Notes under the pieces: generated by a model
What the model was told of the DNA's origin: nothing
The model's database searches: none
What the model saw: only the letters and a program-made list of their open reading frames with translations
In this document: piece by piece, positions 33,768 through 42,967 of the stretch
How positions within the stretch are numbered: the stretch's first letter is position 1
Layout: each line of letters begins with the position of its first letter
Program-made: the position numbers and the translations under genes
Source: Streptomyces spirodelae
Lineage (GTDB): Bacteria; Actinomycetota; Actinomycetes; Streptomycetales; Streptomycetaceae
Direction: 5' to 3'
DNA: 64,000 bases
NCBI RefSeq assembly: GCF_017676385.1
Contig: NZ_JAFFZN010000004.1
Coordinates: 62,001-126,000 of the forward strand

Positions 33768-34670
33768 ATGACCAGGGCGACAAGGGAACTGCTGCCGGCG
33801 GGCGGCCTCGCCCTGGCCGTACCCGACGACCGGCCGGGCCCGCCCCCGCTGCGCTTCGAGCGGGTCACCGGTCGCCAGTGGGTCCTCCGGCAGGGCGAAC
33901 GGCCGCTGATCCAGGCCCGGTCACAGGGCGAGGGCTGCTGCCGCGATCTGAGCATGCACCGGCTGCCCGGCCACCGCTCCCCGCTACCGCGCCTGACCGC
34001 CGCGATGATGCGAGCCGGGGGCAACTGGCCCCACCGGTACGCGCGCTGGCTCGAGGAAACCGAGCACGGCCCGCTGCACCACGGCCGCTGGCGGCTGACC
34101 ACGCGCACCACGTTCGCGCCCGGCATCTGGAGCTGCGACCTCGTCCAGGACTGGCCGCACGCCACCATCGGACTGCTCTGCGGAGGCGGCTGGCACGGCG
34201 TGCTGCCGCTGCGGCCGCTTCCGGCACCGGGCGCTCCCCGCGTGAAGGCGTACCGCAAGCACGCCCGCGAGGGCATCCTGGCGCCCGTCCTGCTGTGGTG
34301 GGTGTCCTTCCTGGACGGATGGCTGCTCCTCGACGGCCACGACCGGGCCGCCGCCGCACTGGCGGAGGGCATGCAACCGCCCTGCGTCGAACTGGTCCGA
34401 CTGCCGGACGAGGCCGACTGGCGCGCGACCGCCGAGGAGATCACCGCCGCGCACGAGGAACGCCTGGCGCGACTGGCCGCGCACCCCGGCGACCCGCACA
34501 CCGCACACCGGTGGGAGACGCTGGAGCGGGGCTACGGCGACGTGATCTCCACCCTGCCCTACGACGCGGACACCACCCCCGTGTTCGAGCCCGGCCACGG
34601 CGCTGCCGCAGCCTGCGGCGGACAGTCGGGGGCAGCCCCTACCCGGCAGGACCCGCCGGACGCGCCCTGA
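33768..34670 (+). CDS. Hypothetical protein
   Basis: 300 aa. No family recognised with certainty. Visible elements are GNWPHRYARWLEETEHG, a hydrophobic middle (ATIGLLCGGGWHGVLPLRPL), a conserved-looking VLLWWVSFLDGWLLLDGHDRAAAALAEG and a C-terminal helix rich in Glu/Arg. The DGHDR stretch recalls a substrate-binding loop, but I would not name an activity. Codon usage is clearly coding. No strong ribosome site precedes the ATG, and DevR-like box E lies 150 bp upstream. Confidence 0.75.
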   Translation: MTRATRELLPAGGLALAVPDDRPGPPPLRFERVTGRQWVLRQGERPLIQARSQGEGCCRDLSMHRLPGHRSPLPRLTAAMMRAGGNWPHRYARWLEETEHGPLHHGRWRLTTRTTFAPGIWSCDLVQDWPHATIGLLCGGGWHGVLPLRPLPAPGAPRVKAYRKHAREGILAPVLLWWVSFLDGWLLLDGHDRAAAALAEGMQPPCVELVRLPDEADWRATAEEITAAHEERLARLAAHPGDPHTAHRWETLERGYGDVISTLPYDADTTPVFEPGHGAAAACGGQSGAAPTRQDPPDAP

Positions 34671-34779
34671 GGACCCGCATGGACCTGGCAGGCCCAGAGG
34701 GTGAGGGTGTGGGGGGTAGGTGTCGCGGAGGTCCGCAAGACGGAGTGACACCCTTGGCCCCGGACGGGTACCCGCTTCC

Positions 34780-35838
34780 TCAGGTTGCTCGCTCGCGGAG
34801 CTGGACGAGCCGCTGATGCAGGACCGTGAGGGCCGTGTGTGCGGGAGGGAGGGTGAGGGCACCGGTCAGGAGCAGGGCGACGGCGATCGGGGCCAGAAGC
34901 CCGGCGACGTACGCGCCGTAGGTGTTGTCGGGGCCCCACTCCAGGAAGAGCGAGACGGTACGCGAGCGCAGCGGCCGGGCGGCGAGGTGGAGCAGCACGT
35001 ACATGCCGACGGTGAGCACGCCCAGCGGCAGTGTGACAGCCACCGTGCGCAGCCAGCCGGCCGCACGCGCCCACACCAGCGACCAGGAGCGGCGCAGCGC
35101 CGCAAAGGGCGGGAGACCTTCGAGTGCCGCGGCGGCCGGGGCCAGTGCCCAGCTGAACCGGAGTACCAACGTGATGACCAGACCCAGCAAGGGCGGTCCG
35201 TAGCGCAGCAGAGCGAACCCGTTGGGATACTGCCACTTCGGAACGATGACGGTGTGCTCCCGGAACATGGTGGTCGTGAAGTACTGCTCCACCAGGACCC
35301 CGGCCACCAGCGGAGCCCACACGCACACGCCGCGCAGCAGGTACACGCCCAGCACCGCGCGGAAGCGAGCACGGGGACGGGCGATCGACCGGCCGCCGGA
35401 CTGCGTGCGGAGGCCGCCTCCCGGCTCGGCCGACGCCGCACGGGCGGACGCGGTCTGGAGTGCCGCGCAGCCCAGGTGCAGCAGCAGTATCAACAACGGC
35501 AGACCGGCAAGGGCGATGAGCCACAGCTCATCGACCAGGCTCCCGTCGGGGGCGAACGAGTCCTCCATCTGCCGGGCCACGGCCGCGTCGCTGCGTATCT
35601 GGGCGAAGACAGGCCAGGCGACCAGGAACGCCACGGTTGTGACCAGCAGCCCACCCAGCGCTGCCAGCCCGGTCACGCATGCCGTCTGCCGCAGCAGGTG
35701 CCGCCTGTTGCGGCGCAGGACGGTGAACGTCGTACGGACGATTCCGCGTTGGGCCGACTCGTACTCACCAATCGGCCGTTCCGCACATGTTGCCGTTCCT
35801 CTCGCGCCGTCATCGTCGTCCACCGTCCCGTTGGTCAC
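34780..35838 (-). CDS. Polytopic membrane protein of unknown function
   Basis: 352 aa with about six hydrophobic segments (LAALGGLLVTTVAFLVAWPVF, LWLIALAGLPLLILLLHL, APLVAGVLVEQYF, LLGLVITLVLRFSWALAP, VAVTLPLGVLTVGMYVLL, LLAPIAVALLLTGAL) after a ~60-residue charged cytoplasmic N-terminus. The arrangement resembles the membrane domain found with glycerophosphodiester phosphodiesterases or the DUF975/YciC group, but motifs are too weak to assign. It is a stand-alone unit; ATG 35838. Confidence 0.8.
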   Translation of the reverse strand: MTNGTVDDDDGARGTATCAERPIGEYESAQRGIVRTTFTVLRRNRRHLLRQTACVTGLAALGGLLVTTVAFLVAWPVFAQIRSDAAVARQMEDSFAPDGSLVDELWLIALAGLPLLILLLHLGCAALQTASARAASAEPGGGLRTQSGGRSIARPRARFRAVLGVYLLRGVCVWAPLVAGVLVEQYFTTTMFREHTVIVPKWQYPNGFALLRYGPPLLGLVITLVLRFSWALAPAAAALEGLPPFAALRRSWSLVWARAAGWLRTVAVTLPLGVLTVGMYVLLHLAARPLRSRTVSLFLEWGPDNTYGAYVAGLLAPIAVALLLTGALTLPPAHTALTVLHQRLVQLRERAT

Positions 35839-36047
35839 GTCGACCGCCTCCTGCTGTCCGTATGCGCTGCCCGATGGCCAGGATCAGCGTTCGAGTGATG
35901 TGATGACGGTGAGCGGCCACTGGTTCTCCGGTGGGGGCGGGAATTCCGCACAGGAACGCGTCGCTCGCCCGGACGGCAACACCCTGTCGGCCCCCGGTGC
36001 GTGCGCACCGATCCGGCCCGGTCACACCGGCCCGCCACACCGGACCG

Positions 36048-37601
36048 TCAGTGGCCCAGTACGGCCATGGCCGCGTTGTGGCCCGGGATGCCGCTGACGC
36101 CACCGCCGCGTACGGCGCCAGCCCCGCAGAGCAGGACGTTGGCGTGCCGGGTCTCCACGCCCCAGCGTCCTGTGCCCTCCTGAGTGTGGGGGAAGGCGAG
36201 GTCGCGGTGGAAGATGTTGCCGCCGGGCAGCCCCAGCTCGCGTTCCAGATCGAGCGGGGTCTTCGCCTCGATACAGGGCCTGCCGTCGGCGTCGGTGGCC
36301 AGACAGTCCGCGAGCGGTTCGGCGAGGTGGGCGTCGAGCTGGGCCAGGGTCGAGGCCAGCAGAGCGTCGCGCACGGCGTCGTTGTCGTGGCTGAAGAGTC
36401 CAGCCGGGGTGTGCAGACCGAAGAGGGTGAGGGTGTGGTGGCCCTGTTCGGCGAGTTCCGGTCCGAGGATGGTGGGGTCGGTGAGCGAGTGGCAGTAGAT
36501 CTCGGAGGGCGGCGCGGCGGGCAGTCGCCCGGCGGCGGCATCGGCGTACGCGGCGGCGAGCTGCTGGTAGCCCTCGGCGATGTGGAAGGTGCCCGCGAAC
36601 GCCTCTCGCGGATCGACGGCCGGGTCGCGGAGCCGGGGCAGCCGCTTCAGCAGCATGTTGACCTTGAGCTGGGCGCCCTCGGCGGGCGGGGGCGGCTCCT
36701 CGCCCAGCAGCCCTGCGAGCTCCCGGGGCGAAGCGCCGACCAGGACGTGGCGGGCGGCGACGGTGCCTTCGGATTCCGCCGTCCGGTACGTCACCTCGGC
36801 GTGCTCCCGGCCGTCGGTCTCGACGCGGGTCACCTGGTGGCCCGTGACGATCTCGGCGCCCGCCGACCGCGCGGCGTCGGCCAGCGCGTCGGTGAACGCG
36901 CCCATACCGCCGACGGGCACGTCCCAGTCTCCGGTCCCGTTGCCGATCACGTGGTAGAGGAAGCAGCGGTTCTGTTTGAGGGACGGGTCGTGGGCGTCGG
37001 CGAAGGTGCCGATGAGGCCGTCCGTGAGGACGACACCGCGGACCAGATCGTCCCTGAAGTGCGCCTCGATCGCAGCGCCGACAGGTTCTTCGAACAGCAT
37101 CTGCCAGGCCGCGTCGTCGTCGACGCGGCGGCGCAGTTCGTCCCGGGTGGGCAGCGGTTCCGTCAGAGTCGGAAAAACGCGTTCGGCCACTCGCTGTGTC
37201 ATCCCGTAGAAGGCTTCCCACGTGCTGTACTCGGCGTTGCCGCCGGTGAGCCGTTCGAACGATTCCCTCGTACGGTCGGGACCGCCCCCGACGAGCAGCC
37301 CTGTCGCGCGGCCGTCGCGGTGGGCCGGGGTGTACGAGGACACCGTGCGCTTGCGGAGGGTGAACTTCAGCCCCAGTTCCCGGACGACCTTCTGCGGGAG
37401 CAGGCTCACGAGGTACGAGTAGCGGGACAGGCGGGCGTCCACCCCGGCGAAGGGGCGAGTGGAGACGGCGGCGCCGCCCGTGGTGTCGAGACGTTCCAGC
37501 ACCAGCACGGTGCGGCCGGCCCTGGCCAGGTAGGCGGCGGCGACCAGACCGTTGTGGCCGCCGCCGACGATGACGGCGTCGTATCGCTCGTGTGCGGGCA
37601 T
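36048..37601 (-). CDS. Phytoene-desaturase-like FAD-dependent oxidoreductase
   Basis: 517 aa. The N-terminal FAD dinucleotide motif YDAVIVGGGHNGLVAAAYLARAGRTVLVLER is followed by TGGAAVSTRPFAG and a C-terminal CrtI-like FAD motif ending GGGVSGIPGHNAAMAVLGH. It belongs to the broad NAD(P)/FAD oxidoreductase group related to carotenoid desaturases and PDS-like amine oxidases. No other carotenoid genes accompany it, so the substrate is open. The ATG is at 37601. A 16-bp direct repeat lies 32-76 bp upstream. Confidence 0.88.
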   Translation of the reverse strand: MPAHERYDAVIVGGGHNGLVAAAYLARAGRTVLVLERLDTTGGAAVSTRPFAGVDARLSRYSYLVSLLPQKVVRELGLKFTLRKRTVSSYTPAHRDGRATGLLVGGGPDRTRESFERLTGGNAEYSTWEAFYGMTQRVAERVFPTLTEPLPTRDELRRRVDDDAAWQMLFEEPVGAAIEAHFRDDLVRGVVLTDGLIGTFADAHDPSLKQNRCFLYHVIGNGTGDWDVPVGGMGAFTDALADAARSAGAEIVTGHQVTRVETDGREHAEVTYRTAESEGTVAARHVLVGASPRELAGLLGEEPPPPAEGAQLKVNMLLKRLPRLRDPAVDPREAFAGTFHIAEGYQQLAAAYADAAAGRLPAAPPSEIYCHSLTDPTILGPELAEQGHHTLTLFGLHTPAGLFSHDNDAVRDALLASTLAQLDAHLAEPLADCLATDADGRPCIEAKTPLDLERELGLPGGNIFHRDLAFPHTQEGTGRWGVETRHANVLLCGAGAVRGGGVSGIPGHNAAMAVLGH

Positions 37602-37632
37602 GCGTTCTTCCTAGCACGCGCTGGTACGCGGG

Positions 37633-37677
37633 CACCGCCGAAACACGTGCTGGCGGCGTGACACCGCCGAAACACGT
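37633..37677. repeat. 16-bp direct repeat in a divergent promoter region
   Basis: CACCGCCGAAACACGT occurs at 37633-37648 and 37662-37677, 29 bp apart (nearly three helical turns), between the FAD oxidoreductase and the alpha/beta hydrolase. Same-face spacing fits a regulator binding site or an iteron-like element. Confidence 0.7.
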
Positions 37678-37739
37678 ACTCACAGCGCGAGTTGCCGCAC
37701 GGAGGCCATTCTGTCGGTGGGTCCCGCCATGATGTTCGG

Positions 37740-39371
37740 GTGACGGATTCAGGTGGGGACTCGCTGGACCAGGACGAGCTCGTGATCCTTGTGCACGGCA
37801 CCTTCGCCGGCGACAAGGACGGCAACGATGAGGGGCCGCGCTGGTGGCAGCGCGGCAGCGACACATGGAGGTGGCTGGAGAACAACCTCCCGGCAGGGGT
37901 GAGCCTTCCACACAGCGGCAGGCTGTTCCACTGGAGCGGTGCGAACACCCAGTCGGCGCGGCTGTCCGCCTCCATGGAACTGTTGGCGCTCCTCGTCGAT
38001 CTGGAACGGAAAGGCCGCCCGTATCACCTGGTCGGGCACAGCCACGGTGGCTCGGTCATCTGGGAAGCCCTCCTGACCAGCCACGTCCTGCGGCGCGGAG
38101 GAACGCTGGCCGCCCACCTGTACCACCCCTTGGTGCGGCGAGGCGTCGTCACCGGTGACGCATCCGGCACCGAGGTTACGGGGAGCCGCTTCCTCGCCAA
38201 GAGATACCGGGAAGTGCGCCAGGAGCTGGAGCTCGGCCGCCTGCGGAGCTGGACGACGATTGGAACCCCCTTCCTGTGCCATCTGCCGCAGGGCGGTCTG
38301 CTGGCAACAGGGTGGCGTGAGGGGGAGTTCTCCTTGGCGGACGCGGTAAGTCCCCGGGACGTCAAGGCCCCGCGCTGGACGATGCTGCTCATGCTCGTCT
38401 ACATGCTGCTGGTGTTCTTCCCGAGCATGGTGTTGTCGCTCGCCTTCTCGTGGTTCGAGCTCTCGTGGATCATCCGCCTGGTATGGCTGCTCCTGGCAGC
38501 CGCGGGGCTGAAGTACGCATTCAGGGTCGCTACTCGGGGAGAACTCGCCCATGCGCTGATGATCCGTGCCAGGCTCGCCCGGTCCGCTTTCGCACGCTTC
38601 CACTCACGGTGGCTGGGCCTGTACGCGGCAACGGACGAAGCCATCAGCGGACTACGTACGCTGTGCCCGCCCGACGCCCCCGGATACTCCCAGTTCTTCG
38701 TACCGGCCGCACAGCGCGAGGTGCCGCGGAAGCCGGCCGGCGTGTGGCCGCGCGTGCCCACGCTGCTGCGATTGAACGCTCCGCTGAAGGACATCGCGCT
38801 CGCTCCGCAAGCCTCGATGGGATACGGGTACTACTACCCCGGTTCCACTCCGACCGATGGCGCCTATGGCCTCATCAACAAATGGCTCATGCCGAGCGTC
38901 AACGCGGCGCTGGCCAAACGGCTGCTGCGCACCGGCCAGGGGTGCGATGTCCCGTACACCGATCTCGTCCACGTCTCGACGTGGCCCCTGCCCCTCGACG
39001 GGGGTGCCACCGGACTGCCGGACCGCGTCAACAAGGCACTGGAGACCAACGCCATGGCCCACGCGGGGTTGCTGGGCCTGGAGATACGTCAGATGATCGC
39101 CCGCGCGGCCATGAACGGCAACCGGCTGACGGGAGTCGTCTCCGGCCGGCAGCCGCAGATCTCCACCAAGGCGCTGGTGCACACGTCGTACTTCGACGAT
39201 CAGGACGTGCTGCGCATGATCCGCCACCACATAGCCACTTCCAGCCAGACCTGCCGGACAGAAGCAGCCGGAGCGGACGCGGCGTCAGACGTCCGGGAGT
39301 GGATAGCCGCAGCACGGGAGCGCGTGGCGGGCGAGGCGACGCAGGGAGGCGGCCGGAGCCTCCCACGTTGA
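37740..39371 (+). CDS. Membrane-anchored alpha/beta-hydrolase (lipase-like)
   Basis: About 543 aa. The N-terminal third has a lipase-type fold: oxyanion segment LVILVHGTFAGD and nucleophile elbow YHLVGHSHGGSVIWEAL. After residue ~210 come two adjacent hydrophobic helices (MLLMLVYMLLVFFPSMVLSL and IIRLVWLLLAAAGLKYAF), then a ~280-residue C-terminal domain without recognised motif. Probably a membrane-tethered esterase or lipase with a large unknown module. The start is uncertain: GTG 37740 is chosen, and the frame is open to 37692. Confidence 0.72.
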   Translation: MTDSGGDSLDQDELVILVHGTFAGDKDGNDEGPRWWQRGSDTWRWLENNLPAGVSLPHSGRLFHWSGANTQSARLSASMELLALLVDLERKGRPYHLVGHSHGGSVIWEALLTSHVLRRGGTLAAHLYHPLVRRGVVTGDASGTEVTGSRFLAKRYREVRQELELGRLRSWTTIGTPFLCHLPQGGLLATGWREGEFSLADAVSPRDVKAPRWTMLLMLVYMLLVFFPSMVLSLAFSWFELSWIIRLVWLLLAAAGLKYAFRVATRGELAHALMIRARLARSAFARFHSRWLGLYAATDEAISGLRTLCPPDAPGYSQFFVPAAQREVPRKPAGVWPRVPTLLRLNAPLKDIALAPQASMGYGYYYPGSTPTDGAYGLINKWLMPSVNAALAKRLLRTGQGCDVPYTDLVHVSTWPLPLDGGATGLPDRVNKALETNAMAHAGLLGLEIRQMIARAAMNGNRLTGVVSGRQPQISTKALVHTSYFDDQDVLRMIRHHIATSSQTCRTEAAGADAASDVREWIAAARERVAGEATQGGGRSLPR

Positions 39372-39417
39372 CTCGCTTCTTGTTCACACGGGCCAACCGG
39401 TCTGAGCGGGTGCGCGA

Positions 39418-39780
39418 TCACCGGTCGATCTCCCGGCGCAGGCCGCCTTCGTCGTCGTACAGTTCGAGTCCGAAGCTGAGCCCGAACCCTGAGAGCAGTG
39501 CCGCCAGGGTGTCGAACCAGACCGGGGCGATGACGCCGTGCAGGAGGATGGCTGGCCCCCCAACAGGAACGAGGTCGACTTGGCACCAGTTGGTTTCGAC
39601 TTCATACGCAACCGAGGAAGACGCCCGGGACCTCCAGCCGGTGCGAGCGAACCACTCGGCCACATCGGAGGCGTTCAGGCGGCCCCGCAGCACGCCGTAC
39701 AGATTGTTGTCGGCCGCGCGCCAGTTGGGGGTGAGGCCCCACCCGTCGTCCGGGGATTTCACCCTCGCATTCTGGTGCAC
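39418..39780 (-). CDS. Hypothetical protein
   Basis: 120 aa (MHQNARVKSPDDGWGLTPNWRAADNNLYGVLRGRL...). The N-terminal NNLYGVLRGRLNASDVAEWFARTGW and the acidic end LELYDDEGGLRREIDR suggest a small immunity-like or DUF protein. No family recognised. Codon usage is slightly less biased than that of its neighbours. Convergent with the hydrolase gene and upstream of nothing obvious. Confidence 0.6.
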   Translation of the reverse strand: MHQNARVKSPDDGWGLTPNWRAADNNLYGVLRGRLNASDVAEWFARTGWRSRASSSVAYEVETNWCQVDLVPVGGPAILLHGVIAPVWFDTLAALLSGFGLSFGLELYDDEGGLRREIDR

Positions 39781-39812
39781 GTGGGCGGCGTGCGGCGTCT
39801 TGGAGTGAACGG

Positions 39813-40700
39813 TCAGAGGGTCGGGTCGGGGAGGGGGAGGGCGAGGAGGCGTTCGGGGTCGGAGAGGATGTCGATCGCGACGATCTTCTCGCCGCTTACG
39901 GTGAAGCTGATGACCGAGAACAGCTCGCCGTCCACGGTGTTGATCAGTCCGGCCGTGCCGTTGACGAGCGCGGGGCGGCTGGTGGAGGTGGTGGCCATGC
40001 GCTGGAAGGTGGCGGCCTGACCGGCCACCGACTCGATGCCGCGCAGGACCCTCATGCCGCCGGGCAGCGCCTTTCCACCGTCGGCGCGCAGTACGACTTC
40101 AGGGTGCAGTACGGCTACCAGGGCATCGAAGTCGCCGTCGCGCGCGGCGGTGAGGAAGGCGTCGACGGCCCGGCGCTGCGCGACCGGGTCGGGGTCGGGT
40201 TCGGGGGCCGCGCCCCGGACCCGCTGCCGGGCGCGGCTGGCCAGCTTGCGGGCGGCGGCCGGTGTGCGGTCGACGACCGGGGCGATCTCCTCGAACGGCA
40301 GGCCGAACATGTCGTGCAGGACGAAGGCCAGCCGTTCCGGCGGGTTGAGGGATTCCAGTACGACGAGCAGGGCCAGCCCGACCGAGTCGGTGATGAGGGC
40401 CTGATGTTCGGGATCGGTGACCTGCTCGCTGACGACCGGGTCCGGCAGGCGGGACTCCAGTGGGTCCTCGCGGCGTTGTGTGCGTGAGCGCAGCATGTCG
40501 AGGCATATCCGGCCCACGACCGTGGTCAGCCAGCCACCGAGATTGCCGATGTCGCCCGTCCCGGTCCTGGCGAGCCTCAGCCACGCCTCCTGTACGGCGT
40601 CGTCTGCCTCGGCCAGGGAGCCGAGCATGCGGTACGCCACCGCTCTGAGGTGGGCGCGGTGCTCTTCGAACCGCTCGGTCAGGAAGTCTCGCTCGTTCAT
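39813..40700 (-). CDS. ECF41-like RNA polymerase sigma factor with SnoaL-type C-terminal domain
   Basis: 295 aa. Sigma region 2 (FEEHRAHLRAVAYRMLGSLAEADDAVQEAWLRLAR) and region 4 (LNPPERLAFVLHDMFGLPFEEIAPVVDRTPAAARKLASRARQRV) are followed by a ~100-residue SnoaL-like domain. RADGGK and DILSDPERLL stand where ECF41 factors have DGGGR and NPDKL. In ECF41/SigJ proteins this extension replaces the anti-sigma factor and tunes activity. The gene lies downstream of an AhpD/CMD gene on the same strand, the hallmark ECF41 context. The second of two adjacent ATGs (40700) has better AGGA spacing. Confidence 0.9.
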   Translation of the reverse strand: MNERDFLTERFEEHRAHLRAVAYRMLGSLAEADDAVQEAWLRLARTGTGDIGNLGGWLTTVVGRICLDMLRSRTQRREDPLESRLPDPVVSEQVTDPEHQALITDSVGLALLVVLESLNPPERLAFVLHDMFGLPFEEIAPVVDRTPAAARKLASRARQRVRGAAPEPDPDPVAQRRAVDAFLTAARDGDFDALVAVLHPEVVLRADGGKALPGGMRVLRGIESVAGQAATFQRMATTSTSRPALVNGTAGLINTVDGELFSVISFTVSGEKIVAIDILSDPERLLALPLPDPTL

Positions 40701-40924
40701 CATCGTCCTGTGGGTCGTTCCGTGGTTGCTGTCGTCGCCGACGTCCGTGCTCTCACTCTCACCGCACTGACGAATCGGACGCCGACGATGTGACCACCCC
40801 CACAACTGCGGGCGCCGAATGGTCGCGGAGCCGTCGGCTCGCCGTCCCGTCCGCTGATCCGGCCGGGGCCCGAGGGCTCGCGTCGAGGCCCCGGCCGGAT
40901 CAGCCTGGTGTCACACGGCCGCGC

Positions 40925-41434
40925 TCACTCCCACGGGTCGGTGAACGACCGTCCCGGGACAGGCTTGGCGATGAGTGCGATGGGCGTGAAGAAGTTGACC
41001 TGCCCGATGGCGATGGTCAAGGTGGCGAGCGCCTTGTCGTCGTAGTGCTCGGACACCTGGGCGTACAACTCGTCGGGCACCCGCTCGCTGTGCGGCGCGG
41101 ACGGTCGCAGAACCGCCTCCACCAGAGCCAGCGCGGCCCGCTCGGCGCTGGTGAAACACGGCGCGTCCTGCCAGGACGCCACCGCGGTGATGCGCTCCTC
41201 CGATTCCCCCGCACTGCGGAGGAACCCCGTGTGCAGAACGGTCAGATAGGTGTTGCCGGCGATCTGACCGGCGCGCAGCTGGACGAGACTGATCGTGGCC
41301 CGTGGTATCGAGCGGTTCCCGGTGGCTTTGAACAGCGCCGCCGACACCTCCGCCAGTTCGGGGACCAGCTCAGCGGGGTCCTGCCGCATCCGCGGCCCCT
41401 TCGGTACCTCGGCTGTGATCGGGCGTGCTTCCAT
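40925..41434 (-). CDS. Carboxymuconolactone decarboxylase / AhpD-like protein
   Basis: 169 aa of the CMD/AhpD fold: LFKATGNRSIPRATISLVQLRAGQIAGNTYLTVLHTGFLRSAGESEERI and ALATLTIAIGQVNFFTPIAL. The usual ExxxCxxC redox motif is altered: at the expected place the sequence reads QIAGNTYLTVLH, so no CxxC pair is present. That leaves peroxidase-type activity doubtful, and it may be a non-redox member. It is the cognate-type partner of ECF41 sigma factors. ATG 41434 has GAGGAG upstream; ATG 41457 is an alternative. Confidence 0.85.
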   Translation of the reverse strand: MEARPITAEVPKGPRMRQDPAELVPELAEVSAALFKATGNRSIPRATISLVQLRAGQIAGNTYLTVLHTGFLRSAGESEERITAVASWQDAPCFTSAERAALALVEAVLRPSAPHSERVPDELYAQVSEHYDDKALATLTIAIGQVNFFTPIALIAKPVPGRSFTDPWE

Positions 41435-41595
41435 CGTCGTCTCCTCTTCGGGCTTCATATCGCTGACACCGCCATGACGGACCGGAGCCGCGGAATGTGA
41501 CCGATCCACGGAACTCAGGACCCGGGGGGAGGGCAGAGGAGCGCGAACGAGCATGGCTCAGGACCGTCCGTCGAGGCACAACTCAGGCGCAAGTG

Positions 41596-42420
41596 ATGCA
41601 CAATGCCCAGGTGAGACCACGTGAGGCAGCCGGCGCGGCAGGTATCGGCGTCGTTGCCGCCAGCGAGCACATCGGCCGGCCCCGCTCGCACCGGGCTCTG
41701 CCGGCCCTCTCGGCGCGTCTGGTCGTCAGCCTCGGGCCACCCATGGACATCCGGTACGGCGGGCACGCCCGGAGCACGCAGGCCGTGATCGCCGGGATGA
41801 TGCGACCCGGCGTGGCCACTCCGTCCCTCACCCTGCGGCCCAGCCAGCCGATCGTCTACGTCGAACTGTCGCCCGTGGCCGCCCAGCGTCTGGTCGGCGT
41901 ACCACTGAGCGAAGTGGATGCGGGCGGAGTGGACGCCGATGCACTCCTGCCATGGGTGAGTCGGCTGAGCGAGGAACTGGCCGACCACCCGGCGTCCCAG
42001 CGCGAGGCGCTCATGCGGCTCCGGCTCCTCGAAAAGCTGGAGCGTGTGGAGGGAACTGCTCAGCGCTGCGGGTCACGGGACGCCTTCGAGGCGCTGAAGA
42101 TCATCGAAGTCGGCGGTGGGCAGGTGTCCGTCGAGGAGCTGGCCCGGCGGGTCCACCTGAGCCCGCGCCGCTTGCGGCAGGTGATGCGGAGCGAACTCGG
42201 CATCGGGCCGAAGTTCGCCTCGCGCGTCGCGCGGCTGGCCGCCGCCGTCCGCCGCGTCGGCGACGGGGCCGATTCCTGGACCCGGATCGCGGCCGAAAGC
42301 GCCTACCACGACCAGAGCCACCTCGTGCATGACTTCCGTGACCTGATGTGCACGACACCGACCGCGTGGCTGGCGGAGGAGGGCCGAAATCTACAAGGCC
42401 GGAGACACCCGGCGCCGTAA
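41596..42420 (+). CDS. AraC family transcriptional regulator
   Basis: About 274 aa. The C-terminal AraC DNA-binding domain is clear (GGGQVSVEELARRVHLSPRRLRQVMRSELGIGPKFASRVARLAAAVRR and AAESAYHDQSHLVHDFRDLMCTTPTAWL). The N-terminal ~160 residues form a ligand-binding domain of the type that begins near VRPRE. I prefer ATG 41596 because the preceding frame is low-complexity; a GTG at 41497 would add 33 residues. It is ten bases upstream of a VOC gene (operon) and divergent from the CMD gene. Confidence 0.85.
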   Translation: MHNAQVRPREAAGAAGIGVVAASEHIGRPRSHRALPALSARLVVSLGPPMDIRYGGHARSTQAVIAGMMRPGVATPSLTLRPSQPIVYVELSPVAAQRLVGVPLSEVDAGGVDADALLPWVSRLSEELADHPASQREALMRLRLLEKLERVEGTAQRCGSRDAFEALKIIEVGGGQVSVEELARRVHLSPRRLRQVMRSELGIGPKFASRVARLAAAVRRVGDGADSWTRIAAESAYHDQSHLVHDFRDLMCTTPTAWLAEEGRNLQGRRHPAP

Positions 42421-42430
42421 AACTTGAGGC

Positions 42431-42838
42431 ATGACCACGGAACTCCACCCCAAGTTGCTCGTGTCCGACGCCGACGCCGCGATCGATTTCTACGCCAAGG
42501 CTCTGGGAGCCACCGTGACCCTGCGGGTGGCCGACGACGCGGGAGTCGTGAACCATGCCGAACTCACCCTGGGCTCAGCGGTTCTCGCGCTGGCCCAGAG
42601 CGTGCACGAGTGGGGCTGGCACGACCCCGTTTCGGTCGGCGGCTCGCCCGTTCTGATCACCGCCGGTGTCGCCGACCCGGACGGGACGGCGGAGCGCATG
42701 GTGCAGCTGGGCGGCGAGCTGGTGATCCCGGTCGAGGACCGCCCGTACGGCAAGCGGCAAGGCAGGGTGCGGGACCCGTTCGGCCACCTGTGGGTGATCA
42801 GCGGCCCTCTTCGGGGGGACACCCAACAGCCCGCCTGA
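42431..42838 (+). CDS. VOC family protein, glyoxalase/PhnB-like
   Basis: 135 aa, one vicinal-oxygen-chelate domain: LLVSDADAAIDFYAKALGATVTLRVADDAG, LTLGSAVLALAQ, and the C-terminal strand PYGKRQGRVRDPFGHLWVIS. Family members are metal-dependent isomerases/dioxygenases or antibiotic-binding resistance proteins. The PhnB-like end (DPFGHLWVIS) is often a stress protein with no known substrate. Co-transcribed with the AraC regulator. Confidence 0.88.
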   Translation: MTTELHPKLLVSDADAAIDFYAKALGATVTLRVADDAGVVNHAELTLGSAVLALAQSVHEWGWHDPVSVGGSPVLITAGVADPDGTAERMVQLGGELVIPVEDRPYGKRQGRVRDPFGHLWVISGPLRGDTQQPA

Positions 42839-42967
42839 GATGGTGGCTGGACGCCTCGGGCCTCGCGCGAGGGCCGGACCTTGGGCCAGGCGAGGGTGTC
42901 GCCGTGGTCCGAGGTTTCGGGGGAGACTGGTGCCGTACGCAGCAGACTGTGAGGGGTTCACGCACCG

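Noticed and set aside
30473..34501. 1342-aa open frame on the minus strand
   Set aside because: Spans several real genes on both strands (DevR-type regulator, hmp and others) in a different frame; a stop-poor artefact of high GC.
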